52,617 nt of DNA from Chloroflexi bacterium HGW-Chloroflexi-10 (GTDB lineage Bacteria > Chloroflexota > Anaerolineae > Anaerolineales > Anaerolineaceae). This document shows, in pieces, positions 34,452 through 42,624 of the stretch (its first letter is position 1; every line of letters begins with the position of its first letter). The stretch is from assembly GCA_002840755.1 (NCBI GenBank), contig PHBZ01000039.1, positions 1 to 52,617 of the forward strand, written 5' to 3'. A program made the position numbers and the translations under genes. The notes under the pieces were generated by a model. That model saw only the letters and a list, made by a program, of their open reading frames with translations. It searched no databases and was not told the origin of the DNA.

Positions 34452-35177
34452 GTGAAATTCGAATTACCATGTAAGACTTCTCAAGAAATTCTGCAAATTG
34501 ATGCCCGCGAAGTTGAGGCCATGCTCCAGGGTCCCGCACTGAATATCCCCAAATTCCCGGAAGCCATGCTAACCTTGAAAGATGGTCGCACGCTTTATAT
34601 CCGCGAAGCCAAAATGGAAGAAGTGCCTGCCATGTTAGGATACATGGAAAAACTGATGAAAGTTGAACACGATTTCTATGATATCGTCGGATCCCGTGTT
34701 TATTCTGAAATTTTGGGTTGGAAACGCAAACGCTTAAAGGACCCCTATACCCTGGTTGGTTTGATCGACGGCGTATGGTCAGGCTTTGCTAATGGTCGTT
34801 TGATGAGCGAAGACATTAATATCAGCTTGCATACTATGGCGCTCGTCCGTGGTGGTCGTATTGGTGCAGCCATGTACTATGCCAAAGCCTACTATGGTTT
34901 CGAAATTATCGGCAACAAAGAATGGTGGGCCACCTACGAAAGTTACAATGGTTGGATGCGCTGGGGTTTGGGCATGGCTCAACCGAGCTATCCATGGCCG
35001 GATGTACAACATGAATTGGGCGGTGCCAAAGTTTACTATGTTACCAAGAAATATTGGGACAGCACCGTCAAGAATTATGTACGCCAGATGGTGGGCGCTG
35101 ATTTGAACTTCAATGTCACCGACGAAGTTCGCAAAGCCAATGAAAACTTCATTGTCCCCGAAGAAGTTTTAGTCTAG
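34452..35177 (+). CDS. GNAT-like protein paired with the cyclase, unknown substrate
   Basis: Protein of 241 residues starting at GTG, with AAAGGAG (34437-34443) in front. From about residue 50 it follows a GNAT acyltransferase pattern: 'LYIREAKMEEVPAMLGYM' as the first strand and helix, 'TLVGLIDGVWSGFANGRLM' as central strands, and 'VRGGRIGAAMYYAKAYYG' (about 131-148), resembling the acetyl-CoA pyrophosphate loop RGxGxG/A. The region after it is rich in Trp and Tyr. I cannot name the family, and the GNAT assignment is tentative. Codon use is C-rich like that of the cyclase. A strong terminator follows, so these two genes form one operon. Confidence 0.7.
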   Translation: MKFELPCKTSQEILQIDAREVEAMLQGPALNIPKFPEAMLTLKDGRTLYIREAKMEEVPAMLGYMEKLMKVEHDFYDIVGSRVYSEILGWKRKRLKDPYTLVGLIDGVWSGFANGRLMSEDINISLHTMALVRGGRIGAAMYYAKAYYGFEIIGNKEWWATYESYNGWMRWGLGMAQPSYPWPDVQHELGGAKVYYVTKKYWDSTVKNYVRQMVGADLNFNVTDEVRKANENFIVPEEVLV

Positions 35178-35199
35178 ATCTGATCCATAACCCGACTCT

Positions 35200-35231
35200 A
35201 AAAGGCCGCCTGTTATCAGGCGGCCTTTTTT
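35200..35231 (+). terminator. Strong terminator of the cyclase operon
   Basis: A 13-bp GC-rich perfect stem (35200-35212 with 35217-35229), a 4-nt loop and a T run. Confidence 0.93.
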
Positions 35232-35278
35232 ATCCAGGTTTTATTTCATTAATTTTCGAATCTCAGTAAAATCATATC

Positions 35279-36799
35279 ATGGATCAATATGCGGTCTTCT
35301 TTTTGCTTTCCATCCTTGCAGCAGTGGTAATGCTGGCGTTTGCTGTGTATGTATTTCCTATGCGCCATACCCGTATTGCGTTGAGTTTTCTGGTATTACT
35401 GATTGCAATAGCCTTGTGGACAGCATCGATTGGTTTTGGACTTTTAGCCGGGACGCATGAAGCAGGTTATATTTGGGCTGTTTTGCGTATGGCGGGTGTA
35501 TTTGCTGTTCCGGTTATCTGGTTTGATTTTTCATTCCATTTTGCCGATCGTGCTTCCTGGTTGCGGCCTATGAATCTGGTGTGGCTGTCCATTATCCCGT
35601 TGGTTTCTTTTTTATTGATGGCGAGCAATAACGCCCATCATTTATTTTTAAAGAATATTCTCTGGGTGCAGCATGGACCGTTTTTGGTAGATGAAACTTG
35701 GATTTTAGGACCCTGGTTCTGGGTTCATATCGTTTATTCTTATGGGCTGATCCTGGCTGGGGATGTGGTCCTCATTCGCGCCGCTCTGCAATTACCAGCG
35801 CCATATAAACGCCAAATTGTTGCTCTGGTGGCCGGTGCTATTGTTCCTCTGTGTGTCAATCTTTCTTATACATTTCATTTAATTCCAGGTATTACAGTAA
35901 ATTACGACCCATTTGGATTTGTCGTAGCTGGAGCTGCTTTTTCCTTTGCATTGTTTTCTTACCGGTTGTTTGATATTCGCCCAATTGCGAAACGACTTAT
36001 TTTGGATGGTTTTACGGATGTGTTATTTGTTATTGATGAAAAATTTCGAATTGTCGATTTAAATCCGGCGGCTGAAAACCATTTGAATATTTCAAAGGAT
36101 CAGATCATCGGGAATCCTTTTACGGGCTACATGGCGGACTTTTCTTTTGAAGCAGGTAAATCTACTTGTGTGGAATATTGCCCACCTGAGCGGGATCAAA
36201 GTTGCTTTGATGTAAGCGTTTCTCCGATAGTGTATCAAAAGCGCTGCCAGGGGCATTTATTGGTGATGCGTGACATTACAGAGCGTAAGGCAATGGAAGA
36301 AAAATTGAAATTATTGTCCGTAACGGATGGGCTGACGGGGTTGATAAACCGCAGGCAGTTTTTATCCCTCGGGGAGTTGGAAATTGAGCGTTCAATACGA
36401 AATCAACATTCACTGGCCATTGCATTTCTGGACATCAACAATTTTAAGTACATTAATGACCAGCATGGGCACTTAGTGGGTGATCTGATCCTTAAACAGG
36501 TAGCAGATTTCATTCAAGAGCAGGTAAGATCCATTGATGTATTAGCCAGGTTTGGCGGTGATGAATTTGTTATTCTTTTCCCGGAAATGACTGCTGACCG
36601 TCTGCCTTTGATTCTGGAAAGGCTGCAAACATCATTTACAGAAAAGAAGTTCCGGGTGAATAAAAATTCGTTCGCACTGACAGTTAGCTGTGGTTCCGCC
36701 ATATTTGATCCGGCAGATCCCATTCTTTTGCATATATTGATCGATCAGGCTGATCAGGACATGTACCAGAATAAATTGGGGATAAAAGCCAGCGGTTAA
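35279..36799 (+). CDS. Diguanylate cyclase with 7TM and PAS sensor domains
   Basis: Membrane protein of 506 residues. Residues about 1-230 hold seven hydrophobic helices of the histidine-kinase N-terminal 7TM type. A PAS domain covers about 240-340 ('DVLFVIDEKFRIVDLNPAAENHL' type opening). The GGDEF domain runs about 345-505, with the active-site GGDEF at 426-430 and the inhibitory RxxD site (RSID) at 417-420. It should make c-di-GMP from GTP and be feedback inhibited. The start has no clear Shine-Dalgarno site. It follows a strong terminator, so it has its own promoter, which was not pinned down. The PilZ protein at 8241-8954 is a possible downstream receiver. Confidence 0.92.
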   Translation: MDQYAVFFLLSILAAVVMLAFAVYVFPMRHTRIALSFLVLLIAIALWTASIGFGLLAGTHEAGYIWAVLRMAGVFAVPVIWFDFSFHFADRASWLRPMNLVWLSIIPLVSFLLMASNNAHHLFLKNILWVQHGPFLVDETWILGPWFWVHIVYSYGLILAGDVVLIRAALQLPAPYKRQIVALVAGAIVPLCVNLSYTFHLIPGITVNYDPFGFVVAGAAFSFALFSYRLFDIRPIAKRLILDGFTDVLFVIDEKFRIVDLNPAAENHLNISKDQIIGNPFTGYMADFSFEAGKSTCVEYCPPERDQSCFDVSVSPIVYQKRCQGHLLVMRDITERKAMEEKLKLLSVTDGLTGLINRRQFLSLGELEIERSIRNQHSLAIAFLDINNFKYINDQHGHLVGDLILKQVADFIQEQVRSIDVLARFGGDEFVILFPEMTADRLPLILERLQTSFTEKKFRVNKNSFALTVSCGSAIFDPADPILLHILIDQADQDMYQNKLGIKASG

Positions 36800-36882
36800 T
36801 CAGCTGTCTGCTCAGGGACCCGGATTGACAATCTTTGATACAATTGCGGGGATATTTAAAGAACTAATTTGGCAGGTATCTT

Positions 36883-37671
36883 TTGGAACAGATTTCGATT
36901 TCCGACAACTTATACCAGTATCACTTTCCAAAACCTGAAAAGCAGGATTATCTTGATCCGCACATCACCATTTTTCAAAAGGAAGATCAGGCAGTTTTGC
37001 TGGATTGTGGTTTTGAGTCGCAGGGACTTGCGCTAAAAAATACCCTGGATGCGCAGGGCATCAATGTACAGCAGGTTCTGCTTTCACATTTTCATCCCGA
37101 TCATTATGAAGGATATCATTCCTTTGAGGGTTTGCCTCTATATGCCAGCAGCCAGTATCATCGATTTTATGCATTTCGCAAAAATACTGAACCGGATTCA
37201 TATTTACCGCGAGTACAGCATGAATTAGCGCATGATGATCAATTGGTTTTTGGCGAATGGCATTTTCGTTTTCATGAAAAGCCCGGTCACAGCCCGTGTA
37301 CCCTGGTAACACAGATCAACCAGTCGATCTTTCATACCGGAGATTTAGTTCTGGTGAATGATCATGGAAAACTCTCCTTGCCTTATGCAGTAGAGGGTGG
37401 TGATGTGCCGGCCTATCTGGAAAGCCTGGCCTGGCTGGAACGCCTGGATTTTGACGTAATCTTATTGTCGCATGGGTTCCCTATACGTGAGCGTGTGATT
37501 TTTCGTTCCCTTATCCAACGGATAACTTATTATCTGGAATCAATCTGGAAATCTCGCGGTAAGGCTGCATTGGAAGACTGTTTATTGGGTGAGCCGGAAG
37601 ACTATATTTATCACCGTTTTCACAAAATGAATTGTCAGCAAATCCGCAAAAATTTACCGGAAAAACCTTGA
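36883..37671 (+). CDS. Metallo-beta-lactamase-fold hydrolase
   Basis: Protein of 262 residues with the MBL core. The metal motif HxHxDH is H69-F-H71-P-D73-H74, then 'GHSPC' (His at about 145), 'FHTGDLVL' (metal Asp) and a late 'LSHGFPIRERV' His. The fold acts on thioesters, lactones or phosphodiesters; the subtype is closest to glyoxalase-II/RNase-Z-like soluble hydrolases, with no substrate predicted. The start is TTG, preceded by GGCAGG. The TGA stop overlaps the -35 box of the MerR promoter, so the two genes are set very tightly. Confidence 0.87.
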   Translation: MEQISISDNLYQYHFPKPEKQDYLDPHITIFQKEDQAVLLDCGFESQGLALKNTLDAQGINVQQVLLSHFHPDHYEGYHSFEGLPLYASSQYHRFYAFRKNTEPDSYLPRVQHELAHDDQLVFGEWHFRFHEKPGHSPCTLVTQINQSIFHTGDLVLVNDHGKLSLPYAVEGGDVPAYLESLAWLERLDFDVILLSHGFPIRERVIFRSLIQRITYYLESIWKSRGKAALEDCLLGEPEDYIYHRFHKMNCQQIRKNLPEKP

Positions 37672-37698
37672 CATTCCAGTTACTGGAATTTTTATACT
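37668..37698 (+). promoter_or_regulatory. MerR-type promoter with 19-bp spacer and dyad operator
   Basis: -35 TTGACA (37668-37673) and -10 TATACT (37693-37698) are 19 bp apart, two more than normal. A perfect 8-1-8 palindrome (37673-37689; half-site ATTCCAGT) fills the spacer. This is the classic layout in which a MerR-family protein twists the DNA to activate transcription. Confidence 0.92.
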
Positions 37699-37733
37699 GA
37701 GGACAACCTTCAAAGAAAAGAAAAGGATGTCTT

Positions 37734-38573
37734 ATGAAAATCAGTGAGTTTTCTAAAATTTGCAGTGTACCTGCCAAGACGTTACGTTACTATGATGAGA
37801 TTGATTTACTTTCCCCGGAGCGGGTTGACCCGGGGAGTGGTTACCGGATTTATTCAATGGACCAGTTACCGCGATTGAATAAAATATTACAGTACAGGCA
37901 GCTTGGTTTTCCGTTAAGCCTGATAAAAACCATTTTGAATGGTGATACCACTCTGGAAGAGGTTCAGGGAATGCTGCGCCAGCGTAATCGGGTGATCCAG
38001 GATAGGATAGAAGAGGAATTGGAACGGCTGCGCCAGGTGGAAGCAGTTCAGGAAGATCTGGCTTTTCAACTTTCAGAAAAGAGCAGGAGTAGGGGCTATG
38101 AAATTATTACCAGGTCTATAGATCCGGTGCTGGTGGTCAGTATGCAGGATCACGCCAATGGACTAACAGATTCCGGGCGTATATTGGTGAAAATTTCAAA
38201 AAAAGTCCTCCAGCATATCATGAAACAGAATTGCCCCATGTCTGCGCCGGGGATTGCCTTGTATCATTCCTTCTCCGAACAACGCGTTGATTTGGAATTT
38301 GCTCAACCGGTTGAATATGCGATTGAGCCAGCTGGAAAGATGGAATGTAAAATCCTCCCTGGCATTGAACTGGCAGCCTGTGTGTATCATTATGGCGCTT
38401 TGAATGAAATAGATCATGCTCATCAGGCGTTGATGGATTGGGTGCGGGCAAATGAATATGAGATTGATTTACCGGTACGCGATGTGTATTTGCGCTATGA
38501 TCCTCGTGGTAAAGGACAGGAGTTTATTACCGAAGTGCAATACCCAATTCGTAAACGCCAGTCTGTGGATTAG
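37734..38573 (+). CDS. MerR family regulator with GyrI-like effector domain
   Basis: Protein of 279 residues. The MerR helix-turn-helix with wing is at 1-70 (MKISEFSKICSVPAKTLRYYDEIDLL...), then a coiled-coil dimer helix (about 75-118), then a GyrI-like/AraC-effector-type domain (about 125-275) as in BmrR. BmrR-type proteins bind cationic lipophilic compounds and activate efflux genes. Here the dyad promoter lies directly before the gene itself, so it most probably autoregulates. No efflux pump is adjacent; the MBL hydrolase precedes it. AAAGGAT precedes the ATG. Confidence 0.9.
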   Translation: MKISEFSKICSVPAKTLRYYDEIDLLSPERVDPGSGYRIYSMDQLPRLNKILQYRQLGFPLSLIKTILNGDTTLEEVQGMLRQRNRVIQDRIEEELERLRQVEAVQEDLAFQLSEKSRSRGYEIITRSIDPVLVVSMQDHANGLTDSGRILVKISKKVLQHIMKQNCPMSAPGIALYHSFSEQRVDLEFAQPVEYAIEPAGKMECKILPGIELAACVYHYGALNEIDHAHQALMDWVRANEYEIDLPVRDVYLRYDPRGKGQEFITEVQYPIRKRQSVD

Positions 38574-38620
38574 AAAATTTTATCCACGAAAGGTGCTGCC
38601 CATTAACAATACCGGATTGG

Positions 38621-39760
38621 TTAATTCTTTAAATATCGATCGAAAAATTCAATGGAGCGGGCCATGGCTGTGCTGAAATAATTGGAGAGGTTGTGGTTGT
38701 CACCCTCGTAGGTGTACAGTTCAACCACACCATTCGCATCTGTTATTTCCTGAAATAACAATTCTGAAAATACCAGCGGTACGTCTTCATCCGCGGTCCC
38801 GTGATGGAGTTGGACTGGGCCGGAGATTTCGCTGACAAAATGATTGGATGAAACCGAATCCCAGAATTCCGGGTTTTCTTCCGGTGAGCCATACTGATCT
38901 TGCCAGGCCTGCCGCCAGCCACGGGAAAAACCGGGTGCAGTTGGCTGTGGTGAACCGGTTGGCCGCCGCCATCTGGTAATCAGGTCGGGATAAGAGGCCA
39001 CTACCCCGGCCCAAATAACACCCGCTTGAATATCCGGTGAAACTACCATGGCGCGCAATGTAAGGTAACCACCCAGAGAATGCCCCCACATGCCAATTTT
39101 TTGCGGGTTAACGGCTGGAAATTGTTTCAGTGCAGCGACTGCGTTAAGTACATCAATAATATAGCCGGTATCTCCATACGCACCGCGTGCTTCGCCTTCC
39201 GAACGATCGTGCCCGCGGTAGTCGATGCGGAAAATGACATACTGGCTGCGGGCAAACCCATCCACATAGGCGATGTAGCGCTCGGTGGTGCGATATACTG
39301 CAGGCGGGATATAGCCGTGGTTGAATACAATGCCTGGCCAGCCATTTTCCGGCGGGGTGCCATACGGCATAGTCAACAAACCATATATTTTATTTCCCTC
39401 AGAAAGGTAATAAGCATAAAAACGTTGATAGTTTGAACCGGGTTCCAGTTCGCTTTCAATGACGATCTCACTGCCAGGAAAAGACATTTGCCGTAAGGCT
39501 TCTATGCTCATTGGGTGAGGAGTGGCTGTAGGATTGGGCATGGCAGTAGAAGTGGCCGTAGGTTTTGGGTCTTCTATGATGAGTGCGGTTGGAATCAGCA
39601 GCGGCTCAAGAGTTGGCGTTGGAGTGGTTAATTCAATGCTGGTCGGAATTTGAACAGCCTGTTCATTGGTAGGGATAAACAAACATCCTGAAATGAACCC
39701 GGCCACAATAAGGCAGGTCAGGATGATATATGCATATCGAGAGGATGGATTGATTTTCAT
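38621..39760 (-). CDS. Lipoprotein alpha/beta hydrolase (S9-peptidase-like fold)
   Basis: Protein of 379 residues. It has a lipoprotein signal (hydrophobic 10-24, lipobox ISGC with Cys26), a Thr/Pro-rich linker (about 38-85), and an alpha/beta-hydrolase domain (about 95-378). The nucleophile is Ser in GHSLGG (about 227-232), the oxyanion region is near 'VFNHGYIPP', the acid is probably Asp in 'HGTADEDVP', and the base is His in 'EGDNHNL'. It is therefore an extracytoplasmic esterase or peptidase tethered to the membrane. It follows the response regulator by 48 bases on the same strand and may be in its operon. Confidence 0.88.
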   Translation of the reverse strand: MKINPSSRYAYIILTCLIVAGFISGCLFIPTNEQAVQIPTSIELTTPTPTLEPLLIPTALIIEDPKPTATSTAMPNPTATPHPMSIEALRQMSFPGSEIVIESELEPGSNYQRFYAYYLSEGNKIYGLLTMPYGTPPENGWPGIVFNHGYIPPAVYRTTERYIAYVDGFARSQYVIFRIDYRGHDRSEGEARGAYGDTGYIIDVLNAVAALKQFPAVNPQKIGMWGHSLGGYLTLRAMVVSPDIQAGVIWAGVVASYPDLITRWRRPTGSPQPTAPGFSRGWRQAWQDQYGSPEENPEFWDSVSSNHFVSEISGPVQLHHGTADEDVPLVFSELLFQEITDANGVVELYTYEGDNHNLSNYFSTAMARSIEFFDRYLKN

Positions 39761-39808
39761 TTTCTCATTTTATTGATTGAGAATGAAAAGACAATCTTTT
39801 GTGGCAGC

Positions 39809-40471
39809 TTACCCCAGCCCGCCGTGAATTGCAATTATCGCCGCCTGTACCCGGTCATTGGCGCCAAGACAGGTAAAAATATTGGAAACTATGTTTTTCA
39901 CTGTTCCTTCACTCAGATATAATTTTTGAGCGATTTCTTTATTGGTTGCGCCGGTAGCAATCAGCTTCAATACATCCAGTTCGCGCGGGGTAAGATCGGT
40001 AATGCGCTCAGTATAGTCATTTTTTGGAATTGTTTTTTCTTTTTCACTGCTGATATTAATCAATTGCCCTGCTACGGACGGGGCTAATTGAAAAATGCCG
40101 TGATAAGCTAGGCGTACCGCCTGAGCCAGGTCGGCCGCAAGTATGTCTTTTAATAAATAACCCCGGGCGCCGCATTTTAACGATTTCACAATATACTCTT
40201 CATCTTCCAGGGTGGTTAACATCAAAATGATCGCATTTGGAGCCTCTTTAAGAATAGCCTGTGAAGCAGAAATTCCGTCCAGAACCGGCATGCGGATATC
40301 CATCAGTGTTACATCCGGGCGTAGATCCTGATAGACGCGGATGGCTTGTTCACCATTCTCGGCTGTGCCAATCACCTGCAAACCGGGTTGGATAGCTAAT
40401 AATGAGGCGATTCCTTCTCTCACAAGCGCTTGATCGTCTACAATGATGACTTTGATTAAGTCTGTTGACAT
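39809..40471 (-). CDS. NarL-type response regulator
   Basis: DNA-binding regulator of 220 residues. The receiver has Asp12-Asp13, phosphoacceptor Asp58 (VTLMDIRMP) and Lys in 'LLKD'. A LuxR helix-turn-helix covers about 152-215 (LTPRELDVLKLIATGATNKEIAQKL). Its start lies 11 bases after the kinase stop. It is the partner of that kinase. The lipoprotein hydrolase gene downstream is a candidate target or co-transcribed gene. Confidence 0.93.
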   Translation of the reverse strand: MSTDLIKVIIVDDQALVREGIASLLAIQPGLQVIGTAENGEQAIRVYQDLRPDVTLMDIRMPVLDGISASQAILKEAPNAIILMLTTLEDEEYIVKSLKCGARGYLLKDILAADLAQAVRLAYHGIFQLAPSVAGQLINISSEKEKTIPKNDYTERITDLTPRELDVLKLIATGATNKEIAQKLYLSEGTVKNIVSNIFTCLGANDRVQAAIIAIHGGLG

Positions 40472-40482
40472 GTCACCTCCGT

Positions 40483-41691
40483 TTATCCATAAATATCTTT
40501 CGGCAATTGAATGAACAGCTTTGTCCCTTTTTCGGGCCGGCTGGTGATTTTGAAGCGCCCACCAACCATCTGAACGCGTTCCTGCATGCCTTGTAACCCA
40601 TAATGATCACCTTTATTGGCTTTTCTGGGGAGAAAACCACAACCATCATCTTCAATTTCAACCCGGATATACCGGCGTTGAAAGTTGATTCTCAATGAGG
40701 CATGTTCGGCCTGAGCATGTTTTTGAATATTGGTCAGCCCTTCCTGGATAACTTGTTTTAAAGTCAGCAGGGTCAATTCAGGAAAACCGGACTGTGTACC
40801 GGAACAGGTATATTCCAACTTCAGACCATTTTCACGCACTTTATTGACAATGTTTTCCAATTCGTTTTCCGGCTGGGCATCTTCTCCGAATTCGCGCAGG
40901 TCTTTGATGGTTTGGCGCAATTCCTTAATGGCTTCATTGGTGGATTGTTGCGCATTCAGGATGGCGTTCTGACTTTCACCAGCGTCTATATCTCGGTAGG
41001 CGACTGCTTTTTGGAGTTGGATATTGACGGCTACTAACTGATGTCCGAGGCTGTCGTGCAAGTCACGCGAGATACGGTTGCGTTCTTCTTCTTTTCCAAG
41101 CGAAATGGAATTTGTTGCATAGCGTTCAAGCTGGTTAACCAGGGCCTGGTTTCTGCGCCGGACGCGGTCATCCCAGCGAATAATGATCGCAAATAAATAA
41201 AACATCACAAAACTGAATATTTCATATAAGTATCCAATTTCAAATTGCTTGCTCAAAATTTCATCCCCGAAATCCAGGTAGAACGTGTATACAATGACCA
41301 ATAATATTGGCAATATAGATAAAGGGTTGAAATAAAAACACATGGTGAAAAGAATGTAGCCCATCAAAGAAGAAGTGATACCGGTTGGCTCACTGATGGT
41401 GATCGCATAAAAGGCGATTATTCTGATGCCGGTTAAAAGGACTGCCAACCAAAAATAAGGTGTTTTGGGATAGAGCAGTCCTTCAGCAGCTTCCAAAAGA
41501 ATAAGCACTGTAAATCCGCCGCCCAGGAAGGCCAAATGCAGCGGCGTAAAACTGGAAAATCCGAAATTCGTGTAAATATTCTGAGCCAGAACGATCATGA
41601 AGATCGATAGATAAATAAACGCTACTGGGAAACGCAGCGAGCGTTCAAAATAGCGTGGATGCAATCTTCGGGGAGCGGTAATTGGTTTCAT
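40483..41691 (-). CDS. Membrane sensor histidine kinase (HisKA_3)
   Basis: Sensor kinase of 402 residues. About six hydrophobic helices occupy residues 20-170 with no sizeable extracellular loop, so it likely senses a membrane or intracellular signal. A HisKA_3 segment follows with phosphoacceptor His212 (RDLHDSLGHQ), then HATPase_c (about 300-400; 'IEDDGCGF' and 'GLQGMQERV'). This is the LiaS/DesK-like layout. The start at 41691 has no clear ribosome binding site. It shares its upstream region with the divergent acyltransferase gene. Confidence 0.9.
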   Translation of the reverse strand: MKPITAPRRLHPRYFERSLRFPVAFIYLSIFMIVLAQNIYTNFGFSSFTPLHLAFLGGGFTVLILLEAAEGLLYPKTPYFWLAVLLTGIRIIAFYAITISEPTGITSSLMGYILFTMCFYFNPLSILPILLVIVYTFYLDFGDEILSKQFEIGYLYEIFSFVMFYLFAIIIRWDDRVRRRNQALVNQLERYATNSISLGKEEERNRISRDLHDSLGHQLVAVNIQLQKAVAYRDIDAGESQNAILNAQQSTNEAIKELRQTIKDLREFGEDAQPENELENIVNKVRENGLKLEYTCSGTQSGFPELTLLTLKQVIQEGLTNIQKHAQAEHASLRINFQRRYIRVEIEDDGCGFLPRKANKGDHYGLQGMQERVQMVGGRFKITSRPEKGTKLFIQLPKDIYG

Positions 41692-41751
41692 CAGGTTTTA
41701 TTCATGATTATACAGGTTCTATTCTTAAAAATTAATCTCTACCGGCCATTT

Positions 41752-41793
41752 AACATAGCCAATCTTCACGTGAAGATTGGCTATGTTTTTTAA
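41752..41793 (+). other. 36-bp perfect palindrome followed by T tract
   Basis: Arms 41752-41769 and 41770-41787 are exact reverse complements with no spacer, followed by a run of T on the plus strand through 41791. It could act as a plus-strand terminator or attenuator, yet no gene runs into it from the left on that strand. It lies between divergent genes. Confidence 0.7.
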
Positions 41794-41887
41794 CCAATCG
41801 TAAGCCCGGCGAGTGGCCTGGTTCACTGTTGATAGGTAGTTGAAAAATCTACACTGGTAACAACAAAGAAATACAACAGGAGGTAAT

Positions 41888-42616
41888 ATGAACCAGGAAC
41901 ACACAGTGTTTACCATTCAGAAAAATATTATGCAAGTGTACAGCCGGCTTTTGTTGAATATCGATATTCAATTTGAAGAGGCTTTGCCCCAAGGGCCGAA
42001 ACTTTTGGTAGTTAATCACCCCACAACGACAGACCCGTTTTTATTGTCATTATTGGTCAATGAACCGATCTGTATGCTCATCACCGGTATGGCATTTGAA
42101 GTGCCGCTTTTGGGGAAAGCCCTGCAAGCCGGCGGGCATATTGCGGTTTCAAAGCTGGAACAGGGTGGTCATGGTGTCGTAAACCAGGCAGTGAGTAAAT
42201 TGGCGCAAGGAAAAACGATTGGGATTTTTCCGGAAGGTGCACTTAGCCCGGCTATAGGCGAATTTTGTGAACCAAGGTCGGGCGCGGCGCGGATAGCCTT
42301 GTTGAGCGGCGTACCGGTAATCCCGGTGGGAATTTATTTGAGCCATAATGCGTACATCGAAAAAAAGTTAAATACAGAGAATTACGCGGATATGGCGCGT
42401 TGGGCCTGCCGTGGTGATTATTTTGTAACAGTTGGGAAAGCCAGGCAGTATCAAGGGAGTGTTCAGGATCGTGATTTTGTGCGCAGCCTTGGCAGGTCCA
42501 TGATGGCGGATATTGCCGGGCAAGCTCAAAAAAGCAATGAGCGTATGCTGTTTCAGCAATCACAAACGGCCGGGAAAAATCTTTTTCTGCGATTACGCCG
42601 TGTTCTTAGTTTCTAA
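41888..42616 (+). CDS. 1-acyl-glycerol-3-phosphate acyltransferase family protein (PlsC-like)
   Basis: Protein of 242 residues with the glycerolipid acyltransferase motifs: HX4D as H44-PTTT-D49 and the FPEG block at 114-117 (GIFPEGALS). Members transfer an acyl chain from acyl-ACP or acyl-CoA to a lysolipid at the inner membrane face. CAGGAGG precedes the ATG. The next genes, a GT2 enzyme 8 bases on and a second acyltransferase-like gene, suggest one cassette that builds a glycolipid or modified membrane lipid. Confidence 0.87.
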   Translation: MNQEHTVFTIQKNIMQVYSRLLLNIDIQFEEALPQGPKLLVVNHPTTTDPFLLSLLVNEPICMLITGMAFEVPLLGKALQAGGHIAVSKLEQGGHGVVNQAVSKLAQGKTIGIFPEGALSPAIGEFCEPRSGAARIALLSGVPVIPVGIYLSHNAYIEKKLNTENYADMARWACRGDYFVTVGKARQYQGSVQDRDFVRSLGRSMMADIAGQAQKSNERMLFQQSQTAGKNLFLRLRRVLSF

Positions 42617-42624
42617 GAGGAAAA

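Noticed and set aside
39080..39436. 118-residue frame antisense to the lipoprotein hydrolase
   Set aside because: It lies across the catalytic region of a well-defined alpha/beta-hydrolase gene.
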